From the NCBI GenBank assembly GCA_030765045.1, contig CM060961.1, positions 35,444,805-35,508,804 on the forward strand: a stretch of 64,000 nucleotides of DNA. Direction: 5' to 3'. The DNA is from Tenodera sinensis (lineage: Eukaryota > Arthropoda > Insecta > Mantodea > Mantidae). The notes beneath the pieces are model-generated. The model had not been told where the DNA came from and made no database searches. It worked only from the letters and a program-made list of their open reading frames with translations. The position numbers were made by a program, and so were the translations under genes. Below are positions 1 through 9,610 of the stretch, piece by piece (positions within the stretch are counted from its first letter, which is position 1; every line of letters starts with the position of its first letter).

Positions 1-1914
1 TTGCCACCGTTTCGCGACGCCCATGACTAAAATAGATTAAGAAATTGAAAAATTGTCTGACTGCAGGTTTGTGTTAAATAGCTAAAACACTCCTCTTTTC
101 GTTGTCAGTGCGCCGCGAAAGCGAAATTTGAAATAGTTCACTAATTAAGTCGGTCATACTGGTATTACACAGAGATAACGACAGATTCAGATCTCTGAGA
201 TCTTCGTTCGTGGAGTATGGCTGTTCGGAAAATGTCGCATAAATTCGGATTTGGGCAGGCAAGTGTTCGGACTGCTGGCAGACGCGTCTACGCATGCTCG
301 GAGTGCATATACAGACCGAATGTTTCCTTATCCCTGTTCAAGGGCCTCGTACTGAGGAAATGGGGCCGGGCAGGCAGAGGTTAAGCTAGCCTGCTCTCCA
401 CTACCCAGGTTCCATGCGTATCATTTCTGCCGCGCATTTCAAACGCAGCGCAGTTTTGATGAATCGGAATTGAGATTAAAGGATTTGATCATGCGCTGGT
501 CATTATAACCGAGAAAACTTTTCTTGAACTGCAATTTAGGGGAAAATGACGGTTCAAATGATAAAATGCAGAATCATAGTTAAACATTATTTGTTGATGT
601 ATTACGATAGGGTAGGCAATGCCTACCCTGCCTACCCTGAGGAGCCGCGCCTGACATAAACAAACACAACAGCGGCGTGTCTCGTGAGCGTAAACAAATA
701 TGCTGTGTCCTTCCCTTTTTACTGTGCGAGTGTTGGCCAATCGGAGTGCCAGTTGCACTCGTAATCTCCCAAACCATTATACAACCCTGCGTCGATTAGC
801 AAGTGACGGATTGTTTACATCCAGAAGCCGGTTCAGATTACTGACCAACCTCAGCGCAACGTTGCCGAGGTACTTAACGTCTGAGAAAGCTGGTCGGAAT
901 ATTCCTTTAATTATTCTAAATGATTAATTATTTCGAATCCGTGTGATTTTAGGTTTGTAATGCTCCTATGAAGCACATATTAGAAGAAATGTAGTAAGTT
1001 CCCTTCTATCCGATATATTCCTTGCACCAGTTCTTTAGTGTGTATGATTGAAAAGCTCAAATATGGTTGCCATGGCAATAAGGTTTTCAAGAGAAGTCGC
1101 CACACCCCATGTGAAAAAAAAAAACAAAATAGTGTAAGTACTTTCAATGTAATGTATTTTTAGGAATGTTACGCATCAAGGATTTTATTTTTCTCAGACG
1201 CATTTAAGAACAAACATTAGTAGAAAAGCGAACAGTTGCGCATGCGCAGGACGCTCGCCTTGCCTCGCCGCAGTGCTGTTGTAATTTCCCAGCTCGCTGA
1301 ATCCAGAGATTGTCGCCTCGGACGTGCCTTCGTCAGCAAGGCAGCAGCCTCTTCTGTAAATCTCGCGTCTTCCCCCTGAGGGACCGGCCGGCGCAACAAT
1401 GAAAACGGATTTCACTTTACGTCAAGCTTGCTGACCCTTGCTCACGTGCCTCTTCAGGTCAAGCAGGCTTTATCCGCACGCACACGACCCTTAGTTTATG
1501 TTGGCAAAACATTCACCTGCATAAAGAAGTATTGTGCTTCATGCTATGTTGAATTTCGTGTGTTTACCTCCTTGAGCACAAAGCAGGAAATGGCAGTTCT
1601 GGCTGTTGTGTTACTCACTGCAGCACTGTGCCTTTTGGACCAGTCTATACACCAACGCTGTTTAAAGATATGTACGAATGAAGTTCCATGAAAATCGGGG
1701 AACAAACCTGTGTCGAAAGGTATATTTTTAATTTTCAAATACAATTACTGTAAATTTTAGGGAAGAAAAACATTTGCAACTTTAATAGCTTTATAAACCT
1801 TACCAGAAATTTAAGCAATTTCAAAAACTGGAATGTATTTTGAACATAGCGTCAAATTTTAATATCTCTTTTGTCACGAGGGACCTTTTTAGTGGCGTAA
1901 CAAAAATAAATTTA
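1..1914. other. Unassigned sequence with no recognised gene
   Basis: Mixed-composition DNA with somewhat GC-richer patches around 200-450, 600-700 and 1240-1420. Reading frames here are all under 90 codons and show no domain or motif I recognise, and none has convincing splice or promoter context. A near-perfect palindrome sits at 609-629 (separate entry). The patches could be old regulatory DNA or decayed repeats; I cannot tell which. Confidence 0.6.
609..638. repeat. Perfect 10-bp inverted repeat plus direct repeat
   Basis: AGGGTAGGCA is followed by one spacer base and then TGCCTACCCT, giving a perfect 10+1+10 palindrome at 609-629. The right arm is followed directly by a second gcctaccct (630-638). 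It could be a hairpin, a dimeric binding site or a chance product of a short tandem repeat. Confidence 0.7.
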
Positions 1915-2609
1915 AAAATCTGATGACTTTCTCTACCCTTGTACTAACCATTCTTACAAATTCTTATTCCTTATTCCTACATATTTTTCGTGTTAGATGA
2001 GATAAACATTTGCAGAAATTATTGCTTAATTCCTTGTAGGTGCAAGGGGAATATCGGAATACAGTAGGCTTTGTGCGATAGTCAAATCTTTTAAAGCGTC
2101 GAGATTCCGTTCTCTTTGCACTCTTAACATATAAAAATGAACGATGTTACATTTCGCGAAAGTTTTAAGTTTTCCGAAACTCGCACACACAACAAGGAAT
2201 ATCTCCGAAATGGTTCACCTTAGAAGAAAATCTATTTCGACATGAATTGTGAATTTTAGCAAGATCTATATTTTTAGTATAGTATGATTTGGTCTATCTC
2301 TAACGGTTTACCAGCTATGCAAAAGTCGTCCAGAGTAAATACGACTACAGGGGCTATAGCCAGAAAATTCAAGATATACATTTCATTTGACATAAAAATA
2401 GCTTAAACATATAACATTTCAATCAAAATCGTTAGTAATTTTCAAGAAAATAAAAATTTTCGAAAAATTGTCCGTGTAAAGGTAGTTTAGGGTGGAGAAA
2501 TTTTCTTCAAAATCTTCGTGTCGCATTCTTGAAAGACATTAAACTTAAATACTAACTTTGGTTTTTATCCTACTTTTCGCTTTTGAGTTACTATGTCCAC
2601 AGACACACA

Positions 2610-2645
<36 letters not shown>

Positions 2646-2775
2646 CCTTTTTCTAAAAATGCTTTTTTTGGATTCAGGGGTCTCAAAACATGTATTTGCG
2701 GTGAAATCTTGACATTGAATTTTTGGGTGGGATAGAATACTTCCCCTACTTGCCAGTAGAGAAAGTAAAAAAGGT
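1915..2775 (+). repeat. Family A dispersed repeat, near full length
   Basis: This copy carries landmarks L2 to L10 in order, including exact L4 (ggtctatctctaacggttta) and L5 (aggggctatagccagaaaat). L1 is shortened at the left edge. The CA microsatellite lies between L7 and L8, as in most copies. No protein-coding frame is conserved among copies, so the family looks non-autonomous. It ends at gtagagaaagtaaaaa. Confidence 0.9.
2611..2642. repeat. (AC)n microsatellite inside family A
   Basis: About 16 AC units lie between family A landmarks L7 and L8. The position is homologous to the microsatellites at 8978, 13922, 17879 and 60590. Confidence 0.95.
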
Positions 2776-3548
2776 CGTGGGAGAAATTAAAAGGTATCAG
2801 CTCAAGTGGAATCACTTCAATCACATTTATTAAACGATAATTAGCGGCACCCTTTTCAAATACATACCACGCATACCCAGGGACAGAAATCTCAATGCTC
2901 TATCGGCGACAAGGGACTGAATTAAAGAACTTGTGGGAGTGAGGTACTGTTGCTTCAAACTGTTTTATCAATGTGTGACTTAAGGATGCTAATTCGGGTT
3001 AAAAATGGTTGCGTCGCCGACCATGATACTTCCAAAGTGTGACTGATAAAGCTTTGAGTTGAAAGCAACAAGTGTCCATAATCCCTTATCACTTAGCGAT
3101 CTTAAATACTACTTAAACAATAAACGGTACACAAGATTTCTCGCTAGGACTAGTAAACCTCTTAAGCTTAAAGCGAAGCATTTTGAGTATTCTACTCTTC
3201 CCAATTACTTTAAATATGAATATTCTGTCGGAGGAAAATTATGAGATCATTCAATATATCTCTTAACCTTCAGTTGGGCGTGCGGTTTGGAATAACACGG
3301 TTAATCGATTAGGACCTTGCTATGTTTTTATGGTTATATGCCTGAATTTATTTTTTTCTTTTCCTTTTTATTTTTTCCTATGCTCAGTTAATTTATACTA
3401 AATATACATAGTTACTTATGAGCATTATTTTACTGCATAGACCAGATAACACATTGCATGCATACAGTACACAGAATTTGTTTGTTGCGACAGAGGGGAG
3501 TGTTGCATTTACCACATGCATGTTTTGCGCTTCTCTTTGTTTTGCGAT
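2776..3548. other. AT-rich sequence with nothing recognised
   Basis: No repeat landmark, coding motif or RNA gene is visible. The 61-codon open frame near 3060-3240 has no recognisable similarity and ordinary AT-rich composition. Confidence 0.6.
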
Positions 3549-3790
3549 CGCGCCGTAGCTGAGTGGTTAGACCATTCGCTTCTCATCAAAGCGGCCCGGG
3601 TTCGATCCAGGTAACCGCATGTGGGATTCGTGGCGCTGGGACGGGTTTCCTCCGGGTTCTCCGGTTTCCCCCGCCATCTCATTTCACCGGTGCTCCATCT
3701 TCAGAGCAACGAGAGCAGGCGCGCAGGGCCTGCTGGCCTCAACAGCACATAACTGCTGATTATTCATTCTTACAACCAGAGAACTAAGCA
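3549..3790 (+). repeat. tRNA-derived SINE with central domain
   Basis: The head is tRNA-like, with an A box (tagctgagtgg, 3556-3566) and a B box (ggttcgatcc, 3599-3608), the internal RNA polymerase III promoter. A non-tRNA body follows, with a segment at 3654-3703 (gggttctccggtttccccc, then ccgccatctcatttcacc) that recurs on the minus strand at 20777-20816 in a SINE with a different head. The body ends near aactaagcag. The clover-leaf is too degenerate for a functional tRNA. The family name is not known to me. Confidence 0.85.
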
Positions 3791-4828
3791 GGTAAGGTTG
3801 TCGTTTCAATTAACAGTCGAGTAAGAAGTGATGTTAGATGTCCCAGGCAGTCAATTACGTAGGTGCCTTCGTACAAAAACTGTAAGGTTTAAATAAACCT
3901 AAGGATCTCACTGGCCCCTAGCGACCAACGGAGGGTTAATATATTGCCGCAAATAAGCAAGCATTTCATATGGACGTTTTTGCATTTCAATCTTAGTTGC
4001 TTTTCCTTTCTAAATAATAGCGCTAACAATTTTAATTGGAAACTTAGCCATGTTTACGTTTGATATATTTGAAAATGGTGCAGAGAAACTATAATTCCCT
4101 CTTCGTTGTGATGTAATAAAGAAGTTAATAGAACATGCAGCATTGATCAGTTTAAACAGTTGAACAGCGTCTCTATCTCCTGCATGTAACTGTATACTTG
4201 CATCAAACAGGCTATAGAAGCTATATATGAAGAAGGTTTGTGATGATTAACAGTGAGAGGAAAGAAAAATAATGTATTTTATGAGTAAGTGGCTACAGAA
4301 AGTCGTCTGAGGTTTTTTCCATCTCACTGCAGCTCCCGAGAGAAACTTTTGTGACTAACCCCGCCATCCTGCGGCAACTTCTCAAACACGCGCGATGTGC
4401 GGATTGCGTGAGCAGGTTTTGTAGGCGTAAATGGAACAAGAGAAGGAAAATGCCGAAATCGCTTTTTCAACTGTTCATTCTCTGGCAACTGAGTACATAG
4501 GGTGCCACAAATGATGTCCATTTTTCTTTAAATAATTCAATGCTCCTCTCCGAGGTTGGATGTAGTCTGTAGTGGTGAATAGGTTGCCAAACAATGGTTA
4601 ATTTCAAATTGTCAATTTCTAGCAATTTATCTGAAAGTTTATCATTCACTCATTCAACTTAATTCTAATGAAATGTAAGTTTGAAAATAAAAATTGAGTC
4701 ATTTGGTAAGTACTCCGCAAGGTGAAAATTTGAGTGTTTTAAACATTGAAATGCTGCACATTATTTTTTAATATTGCTCTTTACAATCAAATATTAAATG
4801 CTGTTCAACATCAGAACTTCGTGTGCGA
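3791..4828. other. No recognised gene
   Basis: AT-rich DNA. A minus-strand stretch at 4324-4649 holds two overlapping open frames of 60-65 codons at higher GC (4330-4500). They would join only with a frameshift and match nothing I recognise. A decayed transposon fragment is possible but unsupported. Confidence 0.5.
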
Positions 4829-4960
4829 GGTAATTTGGCGGTAAAGTGTAAGGCTTGCATTCAGGAGGTCGCGGGTTCAATTCCCTTTACCTGCCCACTA
4901 CAATTTTAAGTTTCTCGTGGATTTGCCTATTCCCATGATATTTTTTCCTTTATTTCCTTT
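4829..4960 (+). repeat. tRNA-derived SINE head (truncated)
   Basis: The segment has a tRNA-like layout: aatttggcggtaaagtgta in the A-box region, then a B box at 4874-4884 (ggttcaattcc). The tRNA-like part ends at ctttacctgccc, followed by a pyrimidine-rich body. It differs from the 3549 SINE. Its wording near the B box (gaggtcgcgggttcaattcc) resembles the minus-strand copy at 31787-31905, so those two may be one family. Confidence 0.7.
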
Positions 4961-5714
4961 CATTTTGTTCAACTACGGCGTGACCATGTGGTTTGCCTGC
5001 CTGTGGCCTTTAACCTACTGATCTTTTCATCACTTGCTCCTGTGCTTCTTCCCTAGAAAACATTTTTTTTTTTTAAATTTGAAATCACACATTTTGCGGA
5101 ATATCTTTAAATGGCAGAGAAATGGTAGAAAATCTGCACGCACGTCAAGGACCAAAGACAATAAAATAATACCATGACTGTCCTAGTGTCCTGACTAAAA
5201 TCATCAGGATAAAGAGGTGACTGCGTGACTTTCACCAACTTGAGTCGTCTGTTTTAAAAGTTTTCACCCATGCCAAAGATCGATAATAATACAATAATAT
5301 CATGACTTTGTCTTGTCTAATAGAAAATGATTTCCCTTACCTACATCTAGTTTTACTAAACTTTAATTAATTGAAGACAAAGAGCAGCCATTCAGTTTCA
5401 TAACTTCCCTTGAGCTGTGATGCTTTTACTCTTGTGCTCGTTCAGACTTGTAAAAGTAAGGTACATAGAGAGGCGTTTCTAAGGATGCCTACCTCGTGGG
5501 TGACAATATCATGAAGGTAAAAGAGGGAGTCTTTGAAGTTGGAGTACACAAACCCTATTATGTATCAGCTTAATTACACATTTTCTGTTAAAACCACGCC
5601 ATTCAAATTTAAAGCATATGCTACAAAATGTTCCTTTAAGAGTTTGTTTCTCTATGTATACACTTTATATTAATCGTGATAAATGCATGATTTTGCAGAT
5701 TGCAAAATATAGCT
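4961..5714. other. No recognised gene
   Basis: AT-rich unique-looking sequence containing a short T-run near 5064. I see no motif, repeat landmark or coding signal. Confidence 0.6.
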
Positions 5715-5975
5715 GAATGTCTTTTGTTGGGAGAACAAGACGGATTTAGAAGAGGTAGATCCTCTACAGATTACATCTTTATTATTAAACAGTTGACTGA
5801 ATAACATAGGGAATTTAATAAACAAACGCACATGGCGTTTGTTGACTTTGAGAAAGTCTTTGATAGAGTAAACCGATGCAAAATGTAGTAAATGTTGGAC
5901 GCCAATGCAGTGGATAACAGGTTGTGGCGAGCAGCTACAGAAATACAGGACAGTTCTAAAACTTGTGCTTTGGCC
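5715..5975 (+). pseudogene. Non-LTR retrotransposon reverse transcriptase fragment
   Basis: Frame starting at 5721 reads LLLGEQDGFRRGRSSTDYIF, followed after a short gap by HMAFVDFEKVFDRVNR. The QxGFRxGRSxxD segment and the FVDFEKxFDRV block (motif A of reverse transcriptase) are hallmarks of non-LTR (LINE) polymerases. The frame contains at least three stops (after the LTE triplet and twice after CKM), then resumes with DNRLWRAATEI-like wording. It has lost the endonuclease, the catalytic FADD box and both ends, so it is a dead fragment. It is not in the same strand or subdomain as the LINE relics at 31.9 and 33.4-34.0 kb. Confidence 0.85.
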
Positions 5976-6300
5976 GTACGGTTATGACGACTGACTGTGG
6001 ACCTAATTAACCCCAGAAATCGAGTTCAAACCTGGACATGGGTAAACTGCCGCCCATAATAATTCAGTTGCATGTAGTTCCTTCAAGTGCTTGTAAATTG
6101 TTTACTTGTTTCTAAGCAGCTAGTTATGCTTGAACCATCTCATCTTAGTGAAAATGAAGTTCTCAGTCTGTTCATACTGTTTAAATCATGCAAATATAAA
6201 TAATAGCTAAACAAACTTGAAACAAAAGGTTTAAACATTACTTAAACGAAAAATTACAACGCGACACAAATGTTTCCTGTAAATCAAATTAAATTAAGCA
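5976..6300. other. Possible decayed SINE head, otherwise nothing
   Basis: A B-box-like cgagttcaaacc lies near 6018-6031, preceded by tggccgtacggttatgacg. That could be a decayed tRNA-like head joined to the LINE fragment. Evidence is weak, and the rest is AT-rich. Confidence 0.3.
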
Positions 6301-6308
6301 TGCGCTTA

Positions 6309-7005
6309 CGAAAAAAGAAAGAAAGAGGGAGAACAAAAGAGAGAAAGACAGAAAGAAAGAGAAAAAGAGAAAAACAGAGAAAGACAGAGAGAAAGAGAGA
6401 AAGACACAGAAAAAGAAAGAAAGACAGAGAAAAAGATAGAGAAAAATAGAAAAAGAGAGAAAAAGAGAGAAATACAGAAAAAGAGAGAAAGACAGAAAAA
6501 GAGAGAAAAACAGAAAAAGAGAGAGACAGAAAAAGACAGAAAGACAGAAAAAGAGAGTAAGAACGAGAGAAAGACCGAGAGAAAGTACGAGAGAAAGACA
6601 GAGAGAAAGACCGAGAGGAAGACCGAGAGGAAGACCGAGAGGAAGACCGAGAGGAAGACCGAGAGGAAGACCGAGAGGAAGACCGAGAGGAAGACCGAGA
6701 GGAAGACCGAGAGGAAGACCGAGAGGAAGACCGTGAGGAAGACCGAGAGGAAGACCGAGAGGAAGACCGAGAGGAAGACAGAGAGGAAGACAGAGAGGAA
6801 GACCGAGAGGAAGACAGAGAGGAAGACAGAGAGGAAGACAGAGAGGAAGACCGAGAGGAAGACCGAGAGGAAGACCGAGAGGAAGACCGAGAGAAAGTAC
6901 GAGAGAAAGACAGAGAGAAAGACAGAGAGGAACGAAGGAAGGAAAAAAGGAAGGAAGGAAAGATGGAAGGAAGGAAAGAAAGAAAGAACGAAAGAACGAA
7001 AGAAA
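6309..7005 (+). repeat. Purine-rich tract with 12-bp minisatellite
   Basis: Almost 700 bp of A/G-only-biased sequence. The core (about 6600-6900) is some 25 tandem copies of the 12-bp unit gaggaagaccga, with a/c variants. Flanks are looser gaaa/gaga repeats, and the right end degrades to gaaggaag and gaaagaac. Because 12 is divisible by 3, the unit gives an open frame repeating Glu-Arg-Lys-Thr, which I regard as an artefact. The polypurine strand asymmetry could support triplex structure. Confidence 0.95.
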
Positions 7006-8261
7006 GTTGTTAAACAGAATAGCGAGTCTGCTAACTTTTTAAATGTGTCAAACCTATCTTCAATTTGAAAGTGAATCTGTACGAATTATACCTTTGTGAC
7101 TAAAATGCCACAGTTTTATGTTGCCTTTTTAAATTTAAGTGCCTATTTTACGAAATAAAAGCGTTTTGTTGCCTTTACTTCATTATTTATCTGGATAAAC
7201 TTAGAAACATTTAAAAATTTCTACAAAGTGACAATTGTTGCAGTTGAAATGATGCTATGTTTTAGATTTGATCCGATAACCTCTGTCGATGTTATTGGTA
7301 CATGAAAAATGTTATCTGACAGGATATCCAACATAACCCCAAAGAACTTATAAAGGCATTAGGTTGTCATATGCAACGAATAAAGGATTGCAATACACAG
7401 TCCTTTTTAGAAAATATTTCATTTTTGTGTCAATTACAACATTTTGTTTAAAAGTTTGAAGTTCTTTAAAATATAACAATCGAGTTATTGAATATGTAAT
7501 CTATTAAATAAATGGGGTTTTCCAATTGCCTTTTATTGCCTGTTTTAGTATTTATAATGCCTTTTTTCCTGCCTATTTTAGCTACTTGTAATGCCCCTTT
7601 GTCTGAATATTTTAGCTATTTGTAGTGCCTTTTTGCCTGCCTATTTTAATAATTTATAGTGCCTAAACTTCCGGGCTCTGCTAATGACTTTATAGGAAAG
7701 GAGCCGATTATGAAACAAAAATAGTTGTAAAGAAACGTAGCTGAAACCCGGCTACGCTCTTCGTTTCCCCGTAAAACAATAGTCTTCACTTTCTGTTCTA
7801 GTGTCAACCGGCTTTTGTCCTTCACATTACTAAACTCAAACAGTGCGACGCGCATGCGTGATAGTGACAACCGCTGCCTTCTGTTAAACCACGCAAGAAA
7901 TACGGTTACTTGTCACAAAATTCCAAGGTTGTCACCCTGCTAATAAAATATTTGATTTTCTAGTATGTACTCTGTATGAATTCAGAAAAAGGAACGAATT
8001 TTAATATTTTAAAAATTACCAAGGACACTAGAATTTTTGAGCCATCGAAATTTAGATCTTATTCATCTTGTATGGTTTCACTTGTATATTTATAAAAAGA
8101 TAAACATAAATTTCAAAAACTTCCCGGTCTATTAACTGAAAATTCAAAATATACGAGTCACTTCTTATTCTAATTTCTCAAAGGTATGAAATGTCAATAA
8201 AATTTTTAAAACGATTGTAAATATGAGTAAAAATGTTTAAATGCATGTTTATTGCTTTATC
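7006..8261. other. No recognised gene
   Basis: AT-rich sequence. The only organised element is the 34-bp minisatellite at 7528-7663. Related gcc(t)ttt wording appears at 7118-7180. Confidence 0.6.
7528..7663 (+). repeat. 34-bp minisatellite, four copies
   Basis: Four contiguous 34-bp units (7528-7561, 7562-7595, 7596-7629, 7630-7663), each ending in ataatgcc, gtaatgcc, gtagtgcc or atagtgcc and sharing a central tattttag. The spacing is exact although the units have diverged by several substitutions. Confidence 0.85.
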
Positions 8262-8860
8262 TACTATCTACGTATTCCACCCAAAAATCCGATATCGATA
8301 TTTCACTGGAAATATATGTTTTGCGGCCCCCTGAATCTAAAAAAGCATTTTTGGAAAAACGTGCGTGTATTTGTGTCTCTGTATGTCTGTCACTTTGTGG
8401 ACAGCATAAGTAAAAAACGAGAAGTCGGTAAAAACCAAAGTTGGTATTTAAGTTTAATGTATTTCAAGAATGCTACACGAAGATTTTGAGGAAAATTGCG
8501 TCTATCTAAACTACCGTTTACATTGAAAATGCTTGGAAATTTTTAATTTTGTTGAAAATAACTAACGATTTTGATTAAAATGTTAAAATGTTTGAGATAT
8601 TTTTATGACAAATGAAATACATATTTTGAATTTTCTAGCTATATCCCATGAAGTCCTATTTACTCTGAATGATTTTGCATAACTGGTAAACCGTAAAAGA
8701 TACACCAAATCATACTATACAAAGAATGTAGATCTTGCTAAAACACGCAATTTATGTCTAAATAAATTGTTTGCAGAGTGACCCGTTTCAGAGATATTCC
8801 TTGTTATTTGTGTAAGTTTTGGAGAACTTACACTTCTATCAAATGGAACATCGCTATTCA
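8262..8860 (-). repeat. Family A copy, L9 to L3 end, head-to-tail with the next
   Basis: Reading the minus strand, the copy shows L3, L4, L5, the L6 region, L7 (here ttactt rather than tgagtt), L8 and L9. It lacks L1 and L2. It is followed immediately by a second minus-strand copy, a tandem arrangement. The CA region is short and interrupted (tgtgtctctgtatgtctgtc). Confidence 0.85.
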
Positions 8861-8861
8861 T

Positions 8862-9610
8862 TTTACTTTCTCTACTGTAAGTAGAATGAAGTATTGTCAC
8901 GATTTCACCGGGAATATATGTTTTGAGACCCTCTGAATCCAAGAAAGTTATTTTTAGAAAAAGGTCCATGAGCGCGCGTGTGTGTGTGTGTGTCAGTCTG
9001 TGGACACCATAACTCAAAAAAATGTAGGTTAAAAACCAAAGTTGGTATTTAAGTTTAATGTATTTCAGGGATGCGACACCAAGATTTTAAAGAAAATAGC
9101 CCCACCCTAAAATACCCTTTACATGGAAAATTTTGATTTTCCTGAAAATGGTCCAACGATTTTGATTAAAATTTCATATGTTTAAGATATTTTTATGCCA
9201 AATGAAATGTATATCTTGAATTTTCTGGCTATAGCCCCTGTAGTCGTATTTACTCTGGACGACTTTTGCATAACTGGTAAACTGTTACAGATAGACCAAA
9301 TCATACTATACAAGAAATTTAGATCTTGTTAAATACACAATTTATGTCTGAATAAATGTTTTTGTAGGGTGAACCATTTCGGAGATATTCCTTGCTATGT
9401 GTGTGAGTTTCGGAAAGCCTAAAACTTTCGTGAAATGGAACATCGATGTTCATATTTTATATGTTAAGTGTGCAAAGAGAACGGAATCTCAAAGCTTTAA
9501 AACATTTGACTATCGCTCAAAGCCTACTGTATTTGCATATTCACGTTGCACATGCACGGAAATAGGCAAGAGAAAGTCATGTGAGTGCAGCACATCAGAT
9601 TTTTTAAATA
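8862..9610 (-). repeat. Family A copy, near full length
   Basis: Begins with ttttactttctctactgtaa, the reverse complement of the L10 end, and continues through L8, (TG)n, L7, L6, L5, L4, L3, L2 to the L1 end (gcacatcagattttttaaat). L9 and L10 are shortened by deletion. Confidence 0.9.

Noticed and set aside
3549..3621. A functional tRNA gene
   Set aside because: A and B boxes are present but the stems do not pair properly, and the sequence continues into a SINE body.
6733..7068. Lys/Arg/Glu/Thr-repeat protein from the purine-rich tract
   Set aside because: The frame is a direct translation of a 12-bp minisatellite with simple-repeat flanks. No promoter or conserved ends.
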